A stretch of 64,000 nucleotides of DNA from Lasiosphaeris hirsuta (taxonomy: Eukaryota > Ascomycota > Sordariomycetes > Sordariales > Lasiosphaeriaceae). Shown piece after piece: positions 20,245-31,034 of the stretch (position 1 is the stretch's first letter; every line of letters starts with the position of its first letter). Location: assembly GCA_030549175.1 (NCBI GenBank), contig JAUKUA010000005.1, forward strand, positions 4,526,001-4,590,000, written 5' to 3'. Under the pieces are notes generated by a model. The model saw only the letters and a program-made list of their open reading frames with translations, did not search any database and was not told the origin of the DNA. Position numbers and translations under genes: made by a program.

Positions 20245-22489
20245 TCAAAATGGGAACACGGGCTCATCATCCGCGGTCCAGTATCTCTCCCAATTCTCCT
20301 CCAAGAGGCTCTTCACCTCCTTGAACAACGGCCTCGCGAAGAGGGGCTTCAACACGACGCTGTCCTTGCCGCCGTTTCTGCTGCACAAGGCTTTCTCCGC
20401 GTCGCCGGTGTCCATCATCCACCTGTCGGAAAACTTCCACATCTTGATGTCCTTCAACAAGCAAACCAAGTCGAAGACCTTGTGGTGAGTGAAAATGGAG
20501 CTCTGGTGGTGGGTGGCTGGCTGAACAAAGGAGATGGTCCTAGGCTTTCTGTTGATCCCCCCAGGAGCAAAGGAACTTTCCGGGTAGTGCTCGTATCGAT
20601 ACACCATCCAGATGCCTTTGGCTGGTGTGGTGATGTCCATGACCAGGAACCAGTTGGTCGACTTGACAAGGTCTGCGCCTGTGCCCCGCGACCGCTCGAG
20701 CATGAAAACCTCGCCAAGGGGAATAAAGAACTGGGGTATCTCGTCGTCCGTCTCATCCTTTCCGGCCAGATAGCACTCTAGGATGTTCATGGCTATCATA
20801 TGGTTCAGGTGGTCGGGAATCTGGCGTTTGATGTCCATATCCGTGTGTTCGCGTTCGCCAGCACGTAACGAGCGTCTGAGACGTCCGCCAATCTTGACGT
20901 AAAAATCGTTGAGTAGGCCATCCCTCGTGCGCAGCTGAAAGAGCTGCAGCTCGTGTGCCACGGTACCATCGACGTACGACTTGAGTCGGCGCATCTCCTT
21001 GACTGAGGTGCAGTCCAGACTCCGCAACAAGTTCGGGACCACTTTGTGGACAGCGATGATCTCACACGGGCCGTTGTTGCCGCTCGGGCCTGCGACGTCG
21101 CTCCGAATGTCTACGACGTTATTCAGAACGCCTCCGATATTACTCAATACGCCTGCGTCGTTGCTCGAAACGCCTGCGATACCGGAGCCCATCGCCTTCG
21201 AGGTCGGGTTGCGCTGGGCGGGGGTTCTTGCGGCAGGCATTCTGTCAGCAGGCTTCGTGTCTGTCGGCTTTTTCTTGGGCGGCGGGGGTATGCGCAGAGA
21301 CATAGGCGAAGGGCTGCCGTGAAGGCTATCACGCTTTCGCTTATCGCCTACGGCGCCTTTCGCAATGCTGCCACTGATGTTCGAGGATGCGGAGGCATCA
21401 GAGTTTCGTCTACCACGGGCGTCCCCAAACTTGTAGGCCAGCGACGTGCCCAAGCTAGTCTGGCGAGACTCCTGCATGCGATAGGTCGAGCTCGAGGGTT
21501 GGCGGGTAGGGTGGGCGGGGGTAGTAGGCGCGGTAGGAGCGGGTCGGAGGGCAAGGTGGGCGGTGATGGCAGGGACAACGGAGATGGTGGGGATGGCGAG
21601 GTTGGCGGGGGCGGGGGCGGCGGTGGCGGCGGGGGCAGCAGGGGCAGCAGGGACAGCAGACACAGCAGAGAAGGCAGGTAAGGCGGGCTTAGGGGTCTGC
21701 TGAGAGAGCAATTTGCTCTCGAGGACAGAAAGCTTGACAGCCTTCTCCTTGGCATCGCCCTTCAAATCGTTGATGCTGCTTTTTAGGGTACTGGTGACCC
21801 GCTCGAAATCGGAGAACTTAATGGTGTTCTCATCAAAGGCCTCCTCGAGGGCTGAAAGCCGGCACCCAAGCCGCTCCTCCGAGTCGTCCATCATCATGGG
21901 CCGGTCCTGCCCACCAGCCATCGCGCCCAGCTTCTGCTCCAGGGCCTCGATCTTGGCCTGGAGCGTGGCGACGTCGGGGATTGTGGCCAGTTTATGCTCC
22001 ATGGCCTGGAGCTTCGCCCCGAACGTGGCGACGTCGACGGCCGTGTTGACCAGGTTGAAGGGTGGCGACCCGGCCGGGGGAAGAGTAACATAGCTGGTGA
22101 CCCCCTTCAACTCCCTCTCCATCGCGGAGAGGGAAGCACGGAAGGCCACCAGCTGTCCGTCCGTGCTCTTGTTGCGGGTGTCCTGGCTAAGGACATGGTC
22201 CGCGACCGCCTTTCTCAAACCAGCAACATCGTCGCTGGCGAATCCCGGGGCGGTAGTGGGCATCGGCGTGGTCGAGTAGTAGGCGCTCGGGGTGTAAGCC
22301 CCGGCCCCGTACCCGAACGACGAAGCCCGGTTTGCCATGGGTGTGCCCATGTACCCGCCGGCGTTGTTGTTGTGGTTGCCAGCCGGAGCTTGGCCAACAT
22401 AGCCTTGGGGTGCCACCCCGGGATATTGTGATGCATTGGGCCAAAGTATTATTGGCCCCAACCCAGTTGCCACCCTGCTGGTTCGACAT
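20245..22489 (-). CDS. Paralogue C of the tandem family (5' end uncertain)
   Basis: The main frame runs from about 22403 to the stop at 20245, about 720-730 residues. It has no good in-frame ATG at its 5' edge. ATG 22489 (MSNQQ, like the MSQ starts of A and B) lies one frame off. Joining 22489-22474 to 22403-20245 by a 70-nt intron with a weak GTGGCA donor restores frame. The N-terminus is Gly/Asn/Ala/Tyr-rich, then a long coiled coil (ALEQKLGAMAGG, SALEEAFDENTIKF), an Ala/Pro tract, basic motifs (DKRKRD, PPPPKKKP), and the C-terminal domain: LDCTSVKEMRRLKSYV, FYVKIGGRLRRSLRAG, IPQFFIPLGEVF, STNWFLVMDI, WMVYRYEHYPE. It is the most diverged copy. Same unknown function. Confidence 0.7.
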
Positions 22490-23449
22490 TCTGCCTCTGG
22501 ATTCCGAGGTGACCGCCGATGGCTTGGGAGTCAGAATTGTCGACAGAGGAAATATTTTTGACGGACAAAAAAGTTGGTGAGACGCGGAAATAATCCCCTG
22601 GGGAGAGGGCGCGCAAGAAAGGGAGATGGCTAGCGGGCTGAGGCAACGAGAATCAGGGCTGGCTTCAAGAATCCGAGCCAAGGCCGGCTTCAAAGTCGTT
22701 GCCACCTTGAAAAACAGCAACTGAAGCTTCCACAAGTCAAGGTAGCCAAGGAAGCAAGGCTAAGGCACATACATAGCATCTGCGAGATGGTAAAAAAGTG
22801 CCAGCGGCTGTGGGTGTTGGGGGGAAAGCGAAGAGGTGTGATGTGTGAAGGGGAGCAAAGAAGACTTACCCTGACGCAGAATTTATAGGTAAAAAACCTA
22901 TGGTGAGGGAATCGTCGAGAAACTTCACATAAATCAGGGCTTGGGCATGAGTGAATGGAAGGAGGGCGAAAGAAAAGATCACTACCGGCGTGCTGAACTA
23001 CCTCGCTCCCACCTAACTTCAGATAGGAAGCAATTCACACGGCCTTGTATCCACAGGAGAACCCACATGGTGCGCGGTGCTGGCAAGAACGGCCCGAACA
23101 ATCATGATGTGAGCTGGACCTATCAGACTGGCACCATGGAATATGGCTTAGAGCTGGCAACGCCACGGTCTATATCCGGATATAATCATGCTCCTAACTG
23201 AGCCTCTCGAACCGGCATCAGCGATGATATGCTACTAGCCAGGACGAGCTATGGTGTATATCCAGAGACATGTTTATCCATCCCCCCCCCCCTCTTGAGC
23301 CATGGCGGTAACCTCAGAGGAGCGTTTTGATATTGGCAGTAGCTAGACTGGGCAGCATCTTGACTTCCAGGGGGGGGGGGGGGGGAAGGAGGGGAGGGTG
23401 CCGAATTGACTGACCCGTCACCGTGAATCAGTGTGAAGAGCCGACCCAG
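22490..23449. other. Upstream region of paralogue C
   Basis: No gene is supported. It carries a C11 run (23282-23292) and a G16 run (23370-23385). The GTACGAACC block seen upstream of A and B is not found here. Confidence 0.5.
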
Positions 23450-24160
23450 GGGGTCACTCAGTGGTGACGATGGCTTCCATGAAGGACAATCTGACCTCAG
23501 TTGGCGCTAACTCCAGGTAGCGCGACTTGAAAGCTGCTGAGGCGAGTTAGAGATGCCTTGCTACCCCACTGTGCCCTTTTCAGGTTTTCAGAAACGGAAG
23601 GGGGCCTTTGGAAGCAGTGAGAGAGAAATCTTTTGATGCAAGAGAGGCATTTTCGAGACTCAAGTTTAAAAAAAAAAAACGACCTAAGGGGCGGACCGGA
23701 GTCCTTGGGAAATAACACTTCTAGTCACACAAAGCAACTGACTGCCAGTCACTCATGATTTCTTTGAAGAATGGAAGTTGGAACCACAAAGGCAGCTCAG
23801 ACAGAACTCACTGTCAGGCAGTCCAGGCAGTACTGGCCGTTATTGAACTTGAAATGCCAGTGAAAATGCATTCTCTTTTGCAGTGATGGCAGAGAGGCTT
23901 TAAAATAAGCGATGGAGTGAATAGTGATACTCCAAATCCAAGTACTTCGAGTCACTCTACGACAACTCCTTTGTATGAAGCATGGAAGTTGAGTCCATAA
24001 GTAAACGCGGGCAGAGGTCAGGCAGTTCACTAGTATCTGACGTGTCCTTTCAGGTGCTTCTCAATCTCCTTCCTAGACGAGCCGGACGAGATGGGGCTTT
24101 CGGAAATGGAAAGGGGGCTTTGGAAGGTGCGAATTTTTTGGATGCCAGAGAGGCCTTTAG
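23450..24160. repeat. Degenerate tandem repeats of about 230-270 bp downstream of SmD2
   Basis: Three diverged units share ordered words: GTCACTC near the start, ATGGAAGTTG, AGGCAG, then GGAAGGGGGCCTTTGG and GATGcAAGAGAGGC. The units begin near 23453, 23722 and 23948. The last unit reaches the final exon of the SmD2 gene, where GATGCCAGAGAGGCCTTTAG overlaps its stop codon. No coding role is apparent. Confidence 0.5.
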
Positions 24161-24963
24161 CTGAGAAGAACGATAATAACGCTGTCTCCTCGCAGGAACC
24201 TGTTCTTTTGAGTTAGTAGATGTTGAGATGCAAGAGGAGGGTCACTGACATCTTGCTGATAAACCTGTCCTTATTTACCGGACGGCCCTTCTTGCCGTTT
24301 ACCACCGGGGTCTCTGTCCACATCTCTTTCTGGAAGCCGCTGGTTAGCACCTGTCCCTTGAGCCAGTGACAGTGCATCAGTTGACGGCTCATGTACTTAC
24401 GACGTTCTCAAGAATCCTGTGATTGTTAGCAAGTGACTGACGGCAGGGAAATCTCAAACTCCACGAGCAGGAGGTTTGCACTCACATGTTGCAGTGTCGG
24501 TCAAACGCCTTAACGCGCGCGAGCCTAATTCACCCGTCAGCACTTTCCCCCAGAAAGACCCAAACCCCCATGGGCAACACTTACAGCTTGCGGTTTGAGC
24601 GGATGCTGATGAGGACCTGCGAGTGGCTGCGTACGGCGGTCTGGAGGATCGACAGCGGGCCATTGCTCATCTCCCAGTTTTCCTGCAGGCGGGGGTCAGC
24701 ATCGGTGCCGCCTTAGGGCACGCATGAAGGACAACGAGGGGGGATGACGTACGAGCTGGGCGATCTCATATTCACTGCGTGGACACCTAGTGGTCAGCAC
24801 CTCCGCCGGTCTCACTGCAGCGACAGCGGGGCTTGAGAAACTCACGTGCACTCATTACGAGGCTTCTGAAGAAGAGCTCTGCGACACCAAAACCGTCAGC
24901 AAATCATTCGTTACCGGCGTGGCCCTGGGCAGGGAATACTCACTGAATGTTTGCGTCGGCCAT
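24157..24963 (-). CDS. smd2: Small nuclear ribonucleoprotein SmD2 (8 exons)
   Basis: Exons are 24963-24944, 24878-24846, 24774-24753, 24682-24585, 24524-24486, 24416-24401, 24329-24250 and 24199-24157, giving 116 residues against about 118 in other eukaryotes. All junctions have GT...AG and keep frame. The translation starts MADANIQALLQKPRNE, then EYEIAQLENWEMSNGPLS, the Sm1 motif (TAVRSHSQVLISIRSNRKLL), the Sm2-type part (ARVKAFDRHCNMILENVKE) and ends FLRGDSVIIVLLS. SmD2 pairs with SmD1 in the heptameric Sm ring around U1, U2, U4 and U5 snRNAs in the nucleus. The identity is very clear. Exons of only 16-43 nt make it easy to miss by ORF searching. The same strand continues into the sterol reductase gene upstream. 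Confidence 0.95.
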
Positions 24964-25556
24964 GGTTTGCGGGTGTGGATATGCGGGTGGGATAATCGGC
25001 TTCGTGGTGTTGTGACGCGTGCCTGGGGTGGTTTTTGGCGGTTTGATGTTGAAGGGGAATCCACCGTGCTGCGGTTGAGTATTTTCCGGCCCCACACCAG
25101 ACTAGACTGACGTGCAGATCACGTGGAGAAAACGCTAGACCCACTCCCCCATTTTTCAAGAGCTGGCCCCACTTTTTCTTTGGCGCCAGTTTTAATGGAG
25201 TCCTAGCGTTCAACACTGCAATTTTAGTCTCAGCAGAGGCGCCATCGTGTTGAATCTGCAATCGCTTCTGTAAAACGGCTTGAATTAACTGAGGTGAATC
25301 GAGTACGACTGTCAAGGGCCAGTCTAGAGGGGCGCATGCAGGCCGAAATGGCCGTTTGGGCCTATCGTATTTACATCGATTCCCCTGCGGCACCGAATTT
25401 GAAGGTCGCAACACCAATCTTTTACGACGGTTTATTAATAATGCATTTACAACGGCAGGAATATTCCCCGCGATGCTATACTATACAGCGACTCTACCCA
25501 TCCCTACCCAACTCCCCGGGCGACCTCATGATGAGAATACTCACGCGTCCCAGCCC
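24964..25556. other. Spacer between SmD2 and the sterol reductase
   Basis: About 590 bp, promoter of SmD2 and 3' flank of ERG24. It has a 28-nt stretch around 25211-25238 (CACTGCAATTTTAG core) that resembles 5316-5343. No gene seen. Confidence 0.45.
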
Positions 25557-27127
25557 CTAGTACACATACGGCACAATCTTCCACCGCACAATCTTCTTGT
25601 ACTTCTCCCAATCCTCGCCATACTTCCTCGAGCACTTTTCGTCGTCGCGCCCGTCGCGGTGCACCAGCAGCACGGCAAAGTAGACAACATAAAAGTACGT
25701 AAACAGCATGCCCCACCCCTCGGCATCCCCACCCACCACCTCGCGACCATCGAGCATCGTCACGGCGCCCGCGGCCTTGGTGCCCGCCGACAAGATCTGG
25801 TAGCCGGCCAGGCCGGTGGGGAGGCAGTACGGCCAGGCCTGCAGCCAGTCGCCGAGGTAGTTGATGTGGCGGGCTACGCCCCACCAGCCGGACACGAGCA
25901 GGCGGGTGCCGGCCTTGGTCTCGATGTACTTGAGGTGGGCGACGCTGGGGTCGGCGGGGTTGGTGCGGAACGTGTTCTTCTGGCTGTTGGATAGGCGGAA
26001 GATGGCAAAGGCGGCCGCGAGCACGGCGCCCACGCCCGCCAGCCCGAGCGGGCCGAGCGACTTGGGGTGCACCGCCAGGTAGCGCGTCTGCTGCGTGTAC
26101 ATGAAGGGCACCCAGACCAGGTCGCCGAACGAGAGCATGAATCCGAAGCCGTCGGCGATGATGTCGATGGTCGTGAGGATGGCCGGCTCCATGAACTGCC
26201 CGTCCAGCACGTAGAGCGTCTGCACCGCCGTGATGAAGACGATGCTGTCGGTGACGTAGCCGTGGAGGCGCTGCTGCTTGGCAATGTGCGCGCAGTTGAG
26301 CAGGATCCAGCCGAGCATGCCGGGCCGCAGCTCCATCCACTCCTTGATGTCGATCTCGCCGATCAGCGGGATCACGATGCGCGGGTTGAGCTCCCGCCCG
26401 ATGTAGAAGTCGTAGATCAGGTTGCCGGTGTGGCCGCCGGCCGCGAGCGCCCGGTGCTCCCGGTTTCCGGGCTTGACGCTGAAGCTGCGAACATAGACCA
26501 AGGTGGCGAGCGCGTACGAGATGAGGATGTTGGCCGTCAGGATCTGAATGTAGTTGTCGGCGATGAAGGCCCAAACGGGAAACTCGGCGCCCTGGGCGAC
26601 GGTGCCGGCGGCGCAGAGGGCCAGTGTGAACATGCTGGAGTTGAAGGCTTTGCAGGTCAGCACGGGCTTTCTGCTGTACTGTTGGACCACAACTCACCAT
26701 TGAACTTGTACTTCAGCCGGCCACCGCTCGCCAGCACGGTGCCCTCGGTCTTGGTGCCGGGCAGGACGGCGTAGAGGGTTGCGCTGAAGAGGTAGTAGGC
26801 CAGTGTCCAGCCGGTGGCTTCCCAGCTTCCTAGCCCCCAGATGCCATCGTCAGGCCAGCCAACTTCTTGCTTTAGGAGTTCGAGATCGAGAGACTTGGGG
26901 CGGAGGAAGGAGGGAGAAGGGCAGCCCGAGACGTCGTTGCAGGCGAAGCTGAAGAGGTAGAGGAGGACTGGGAGTCCAAAGGTGATGCCTGCGGCGCCGA
27001 GACTGAGCACAGCATTTGTCAGTCGTGTCATGCATGAAGGGGTTTCGAAGTGGCCAACAACTTACGGTCCGCCAAATTCGTAGCCATGCTTGGCTTCCGC
27101 GACAGGTTTTTTTGTCTTTCCAGTCAT
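25557..27127 (-). CDS. erg24: C-14 sterol reductase (3 exons)
   Basis: Exons 27127-27066, 27002-26698 and 26647-25557 give 485 residues, normal for the family. It begins MTGKTKKPVAEAKHGYEFGG; YEFGGP near the start is a family hallmark. Several hydrophobic helices follow. The C-terminal signatures are LLVSGWWGVARHINYLGD (sterol reductase pattern) and DDEKCSRKYGEDWEKYKK near the end. The enzyme reduces the C14-C15 double bond of 4,4-dimethyl-cholesta-trienol with NADPH in the ER membrane during ergosterol synthesis. The close relatives ERG4 (C-24(28)) and TM7SF2/lamin B receptor share the fold; the N-terminal GGP motif and C-terminal sequence favour ERG24. Introns are 63 and 50 nt. Confidence 0.92.
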
Positions 27128-28052
27128 GATTGCTGCGTCTTGTCGATGCTTGTGATGCGACCGAGAAGGAGAAGAGGCAAGGGAGGAAGGGCGTTTTATT
27201 GGCAATCCAGACGCCTTCGGTCGCCTGTACGAGGATCAAAATCCACACCAAATACGCGTATATCGAAGCGACCACTGCGATCCCTCGTTCGGCAAACCGG
27301 GTTTCGAATTGCCTGATGTCGATTGGAGCGTCGCAGCGAGACGCCAAGCTGAAAACCGTCGGGCCTCTGCGCGCCGGCGCTCAGGTCCAGGACGAGAGCG
27401 CTGCCTCCAAAATTCCCCAATAGCTATACGCGTATTGAAGCTACCCATTTTCAGCTTAGTCATGCAGCAAGAGTGCAGGGCAGGGGTGAAGCTTTGGACA
27501 TTCTGGCCTGTGCTTCAAGGACATAGGCAACTTGTCCTCGGAACTCGGCTCTATTTTGATAACACCTTGCTCGGGACATCGTTTCTGTCTGATTCAGGTG
27601 CAGAAACCGAGCGACAAATTGGAGTACCATGCGTCAATCCAACATATAACTTTGGCAGTTTTTCCTCATCGCTAACAAAGGATTCCGCGGAACCTGCCGC
27701 AAAACTCTCTCCTTGCGCAAGCCGTTGGTAACCCCTGCCAAGCCACCAATCATGACCCGCAGCTGCAGCGCCACAGCCGAAGGCCAGGGTGCGAGCAGTT
27801 GCCAAGTTGCTGGAACGGGCTGTCATCGTCGTCGACCCACCTCCTGTCAGCAAACGCGACCACCCCTCTACGCATCGCCCTGCCAGCCATCCATCGGCGC
27901 ATCGCATGAACTTCCTTCGGCTCGATCAATAGCGGCCTCCTTTGCATGAGCGCGCCTCCCTCCGCACCGCCCAGCGCGACACAGCGCCTCACGCCCAGCG
28001 AGCTCAACCGAACACCGGCACCCCTGCCACCCCGATCCATCGAATCGACGCG
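27128..28052. other. Divergent promoter region between ERG24 and the MRL1-like gene
   Basis: About 925 bp between head-to-head genes. Frames are present on both strands, but none has splice support or recognisable domains. Confidence 0.5.
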
Positions 28053-29314
28053 ATGAAGATACATACGCAAGCTTTCCTGGCGCTCGCCGCCCTCGCCGGA
28101 GTATCACTCGCCGCCGAGGAGAAGGAATCATCCTCCACCAAGGTGGTATCGTCCACGACGTCATCCACCGTGACACCGTGTGTTGCGACGGCCACCAGCG
28201 GCGCCTTCTACGACCTGCGCCCCGACACGGCCGTCGTCGTGGCCGAGGGCGCCAAGGCCCCCAAGAACGTGCCCACCGAGGACTACCTGGCCCGGGGCTG
28301 GGACTACGGGTCGAATTTCACGCTGAACATCTGCGGCGCCGTCGTCAAGAGGGTGGGCGATGTCGAGGGCGTGGAGAAGGGGTCGTGGAAGAACATCAGC
28401 GCGTACTACGAACATGAGGGGAAGACATATTCGCTAGGGTAAGCGTGGCTCTAGGGAGAATCTGGGTGCGAGGTGCGAGGTGCGAGGTGCGAGGTGCTAA
28501 TACCTTTCACAGTTTGCAATCGGGCACTCTCATCCCGCGGGGGCGCAAGCTTGTCCTGCAGTACTCGGGGGGCTCGCCGTGCGGATTGTCCGATGACAGG
28601 AGCAGGGACAGGCGCGGCGGCGTTCATGAGGGTGCAGCCTACCGGCCCTACGACAATGAAGATGACGAGGAGGAGTCCAAGTCGAAATCGAAGGGCAGCG
28701 ACAAGGAGGTGACTGAGAAGGAGAAGGAGAAAGACAAGGGTAAAGAAGAGACCAAGAAGGAAAAAGAAAAGGGAAAGGAGAAGGCCAAGACCGCTCGCCG
28801 CAAGTCTGCCACTATCTCCTTCCTCTGTGATCGCGACCCAGAGATCCCCACGGCGGCATCCTTCATCGGCGCCGACCCCGACGAGTGCGCCTACTTCTTC
28901 GAGGTGCGGTCGCAGCACGCATGCGCCGGCGTGGAGCCGCACAAGCCCGGTAGTGTAGGGCCGGGAAGCGTATTCGCCATCATCCTGCTTATCGCCGTGC
29001 TGGTCTACGTCGTTGGTGGTGTCTTTTACCAGCGCACCGTGGCACACGCCCGGGGCTGGAGGCAGCTGCCCAATTACAGCCTGTGGTCTGGCATCTGGGG
29101 CTTTGTCAAGGTAGGATCCACCCCCAAATACTGAATATGCACTTGTACTGATACTCGGTAGGATGTCTTCATCATTCTGACGTCTTCGTGTGCTCGATTT
29201 CTCCCGAGCCGAAGGGGCTACCGCACTCTGTCAATCTCCCCCACAGGGAGGAACAGAAACAGAGAAGACGAGAACAGACTAATTGACCAACTTGATGAGG
29301 AGTGGGATGACTGA
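28053..29314 (+). CDS. MRL1/ATG27-like type I membrane sorting receptor (3 exons)
   Basis: Exons 28053-28438, 28513-29110 and 29162-29314 give 378 residues. A signal peptide (MKIHTQAFLALAALAGVSLAA) leads. The lumenal part has the spaced cysteines of a mannose-6-phosphate receptor homology domain (TPCVATATSGAFYDLRP, NICGAVV, GSPCGL, ISFLCDRDP, HACAGVE). One membrane helix follows (SVFAIILLIAVLVYVVGGVFY), then a short cytosolic tail ending ENRLIDQLDEEWDD. Such proteins cycle between Golgi and endosome, and ATG27 relatives act in autophagy. A Lys/Glu repeat of about 50 residues splits the lumenal domain, unusual for the family. Intron 1 contains four tandem GCGAGGT units. Confidence 0.85.
28466..28497. 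repeat. Short tandem repeat in intron 1 of the MRL1-like gene
   Basis: Four copies of a 7-bp unit, GTGCGAG, inside the 74-nt intron, making most of its length repetitive. Confidence 0.75.
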
Positions 29315-31034
29315 TGACGCCACTTTTCGGGGTTCTATTGTAGTATTATTTTCTTATTCTACGCCACCTTTCTCTTCAGCCTCTGTTCAAGTTGTCCCTG
29401 GATGCTCTCTTTTCGAGTGTATCGTAAAGCTGCCTCTCTTTATTGTGTAGTCTTTATCACCGGGATGGCGTTACTCGGGTCAGGCATTTGGACGGGGACG
29501 AAAAAGAGCCCCCTCGATGCCGGGTGCACAATTCTGGTACTGGCTGGGTAATAGAGCTATCTTGAATAGAGTCATTTCGTATCTTATCCCCAAACCGCCT
29601 CGCAGGGCTTTGAGTGTCGGGTACTTGTGAACATGTGATACGCGACGAACCCGCCCAAACGAGCAACAATTGGAAAGGGAGACAGAAGTGGGGGTAACTT
29701 GACAGTCGAGAGCAGGTGTACATGCTAGTTTACAGAACCCAGTTTTCATATATCGAGTGTGTGTTGGTTGCCGTTGTCCACGACGCGTGTGGCGAAATAG
29801 GACCATCTGGAATGGTTATGGTTCCAGGTTACCTATCTATCACGTGTGGCTAAAGGGACGGCAGAACAACCTAAACTGGCATCCAGCAGATATTGTATAG
29901 CCCGCCGCTAGACCACTCACTGCAGGCGTTATAAGGCGAAGACAGTCATGCAGCTACATCCCCAAAGAGCTGGACAACAGGGCATCGCAGCGCCCAGCCG
30001 CTTACCACTGTCTAAGTGAGATCACAATAGATTATATCAAAGTTGATAATTTTTATATATAAGCTTAATTAGGATCGCTGACACGTATTAAGACCTTAAT
30101 AGCTGCCTCGCCCAGTCTATCCGTGGTAAGGGAACTAAAAATAAACCAAATCTTCCGCTTGTCATAACCTATCAACTTCCCCCTAAAAACTCCCGATCCT
30201 CTATCCAGCTTATACGACCTGCGATGTTGCACGAGGTCATCCTCACGGTTAGTGGAGGCCAACGTTAGTGATAATATTCATATCTTGGTATAGGAATCGT
30301 CCCGTAAATGGCGGTCCTCATTCGGGGCTCACGGAGGACCTCTTGGGCCCCCGCACTGCCTTCGCACTCACACCGTAAGAGCCGATAATTACGTAGCAAC
30401 TCGCACGCGCACTTGTGGGCGATATAGGTACCGCAGTAGCAGACCATGGTGTGCCTAGAAGAAGAATGCTACAAGCCGGTGCAACCCTCAAGGCAGGACA
30501 GGCGGAGTCGAAATCTCAAGGCAGCCGTCGTGCGATGACCTCCACCTCTGCCTCATATGTCGACCTCCTCCCCCCGAACATCTTGACCGTGGCGTGATTT
30601 CTCATCTTCAGTAACCCCTAGCCTTGACCGCCTTCTTTTACTGACAACTGTTGGCGAAACCATGCTATGATGTCCATCTGTCCATGCATCCGATTTATAT
30701 AGTCAACAAACTGCCGCGTCACTTCTTCCAATGTACTGCCAGCCTTCCGGCCTTATTTGGAATCTGCAAGGCAGGGGATGAGCACCGGAGCACCGGTAGA
30801 GCGCGGCAATAGCTTGAACCTACAATGCACGCTCGCTCCATGGCATCATGGCGGCCAGGAGATGATGACTCTGCCTCGCACCTCTCGGGGTCAACAAAGC
30901 CTGGGCGTTGCCGGCAGAAAGCTACTTTCAGATGACAGCCGTCGAGAAGCGCAGCTCGGCCTCTCCCTAATGCCCAATGCGCGGTTTGAGCTGCGGCTGA
31001 TGAGCGTGTTTCCTTCGGCAACCCCTTGGTCATT
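29315..31034. other. Intergenic region with an AT-rich decayed segment
   Basis: No intact gene. Around 30040-30450 the base composition turns AT-rich. Minus-strand fragments such as HKCACELLRNYRLLRCECEG look protein-like but are cut by stops. This is probably an old repeat or gene relic; its family is not recognised. Confidence 0.4.

Noticed and set aside
13647..22489. Reading the three-paralogue family as transposon genes
   Set aside because: No inverted or direct terminal repeats flank the copies, no catalytic triad is visible, and all three frames are intact, unlike the RIP-damaged transposon beside them.
25504..26700. 398-codon minus frame over the sterol reductase
   Set aside because: Shifted-frame shadow of the ERG24 coding sequence, Arg/His/Ala-rich.
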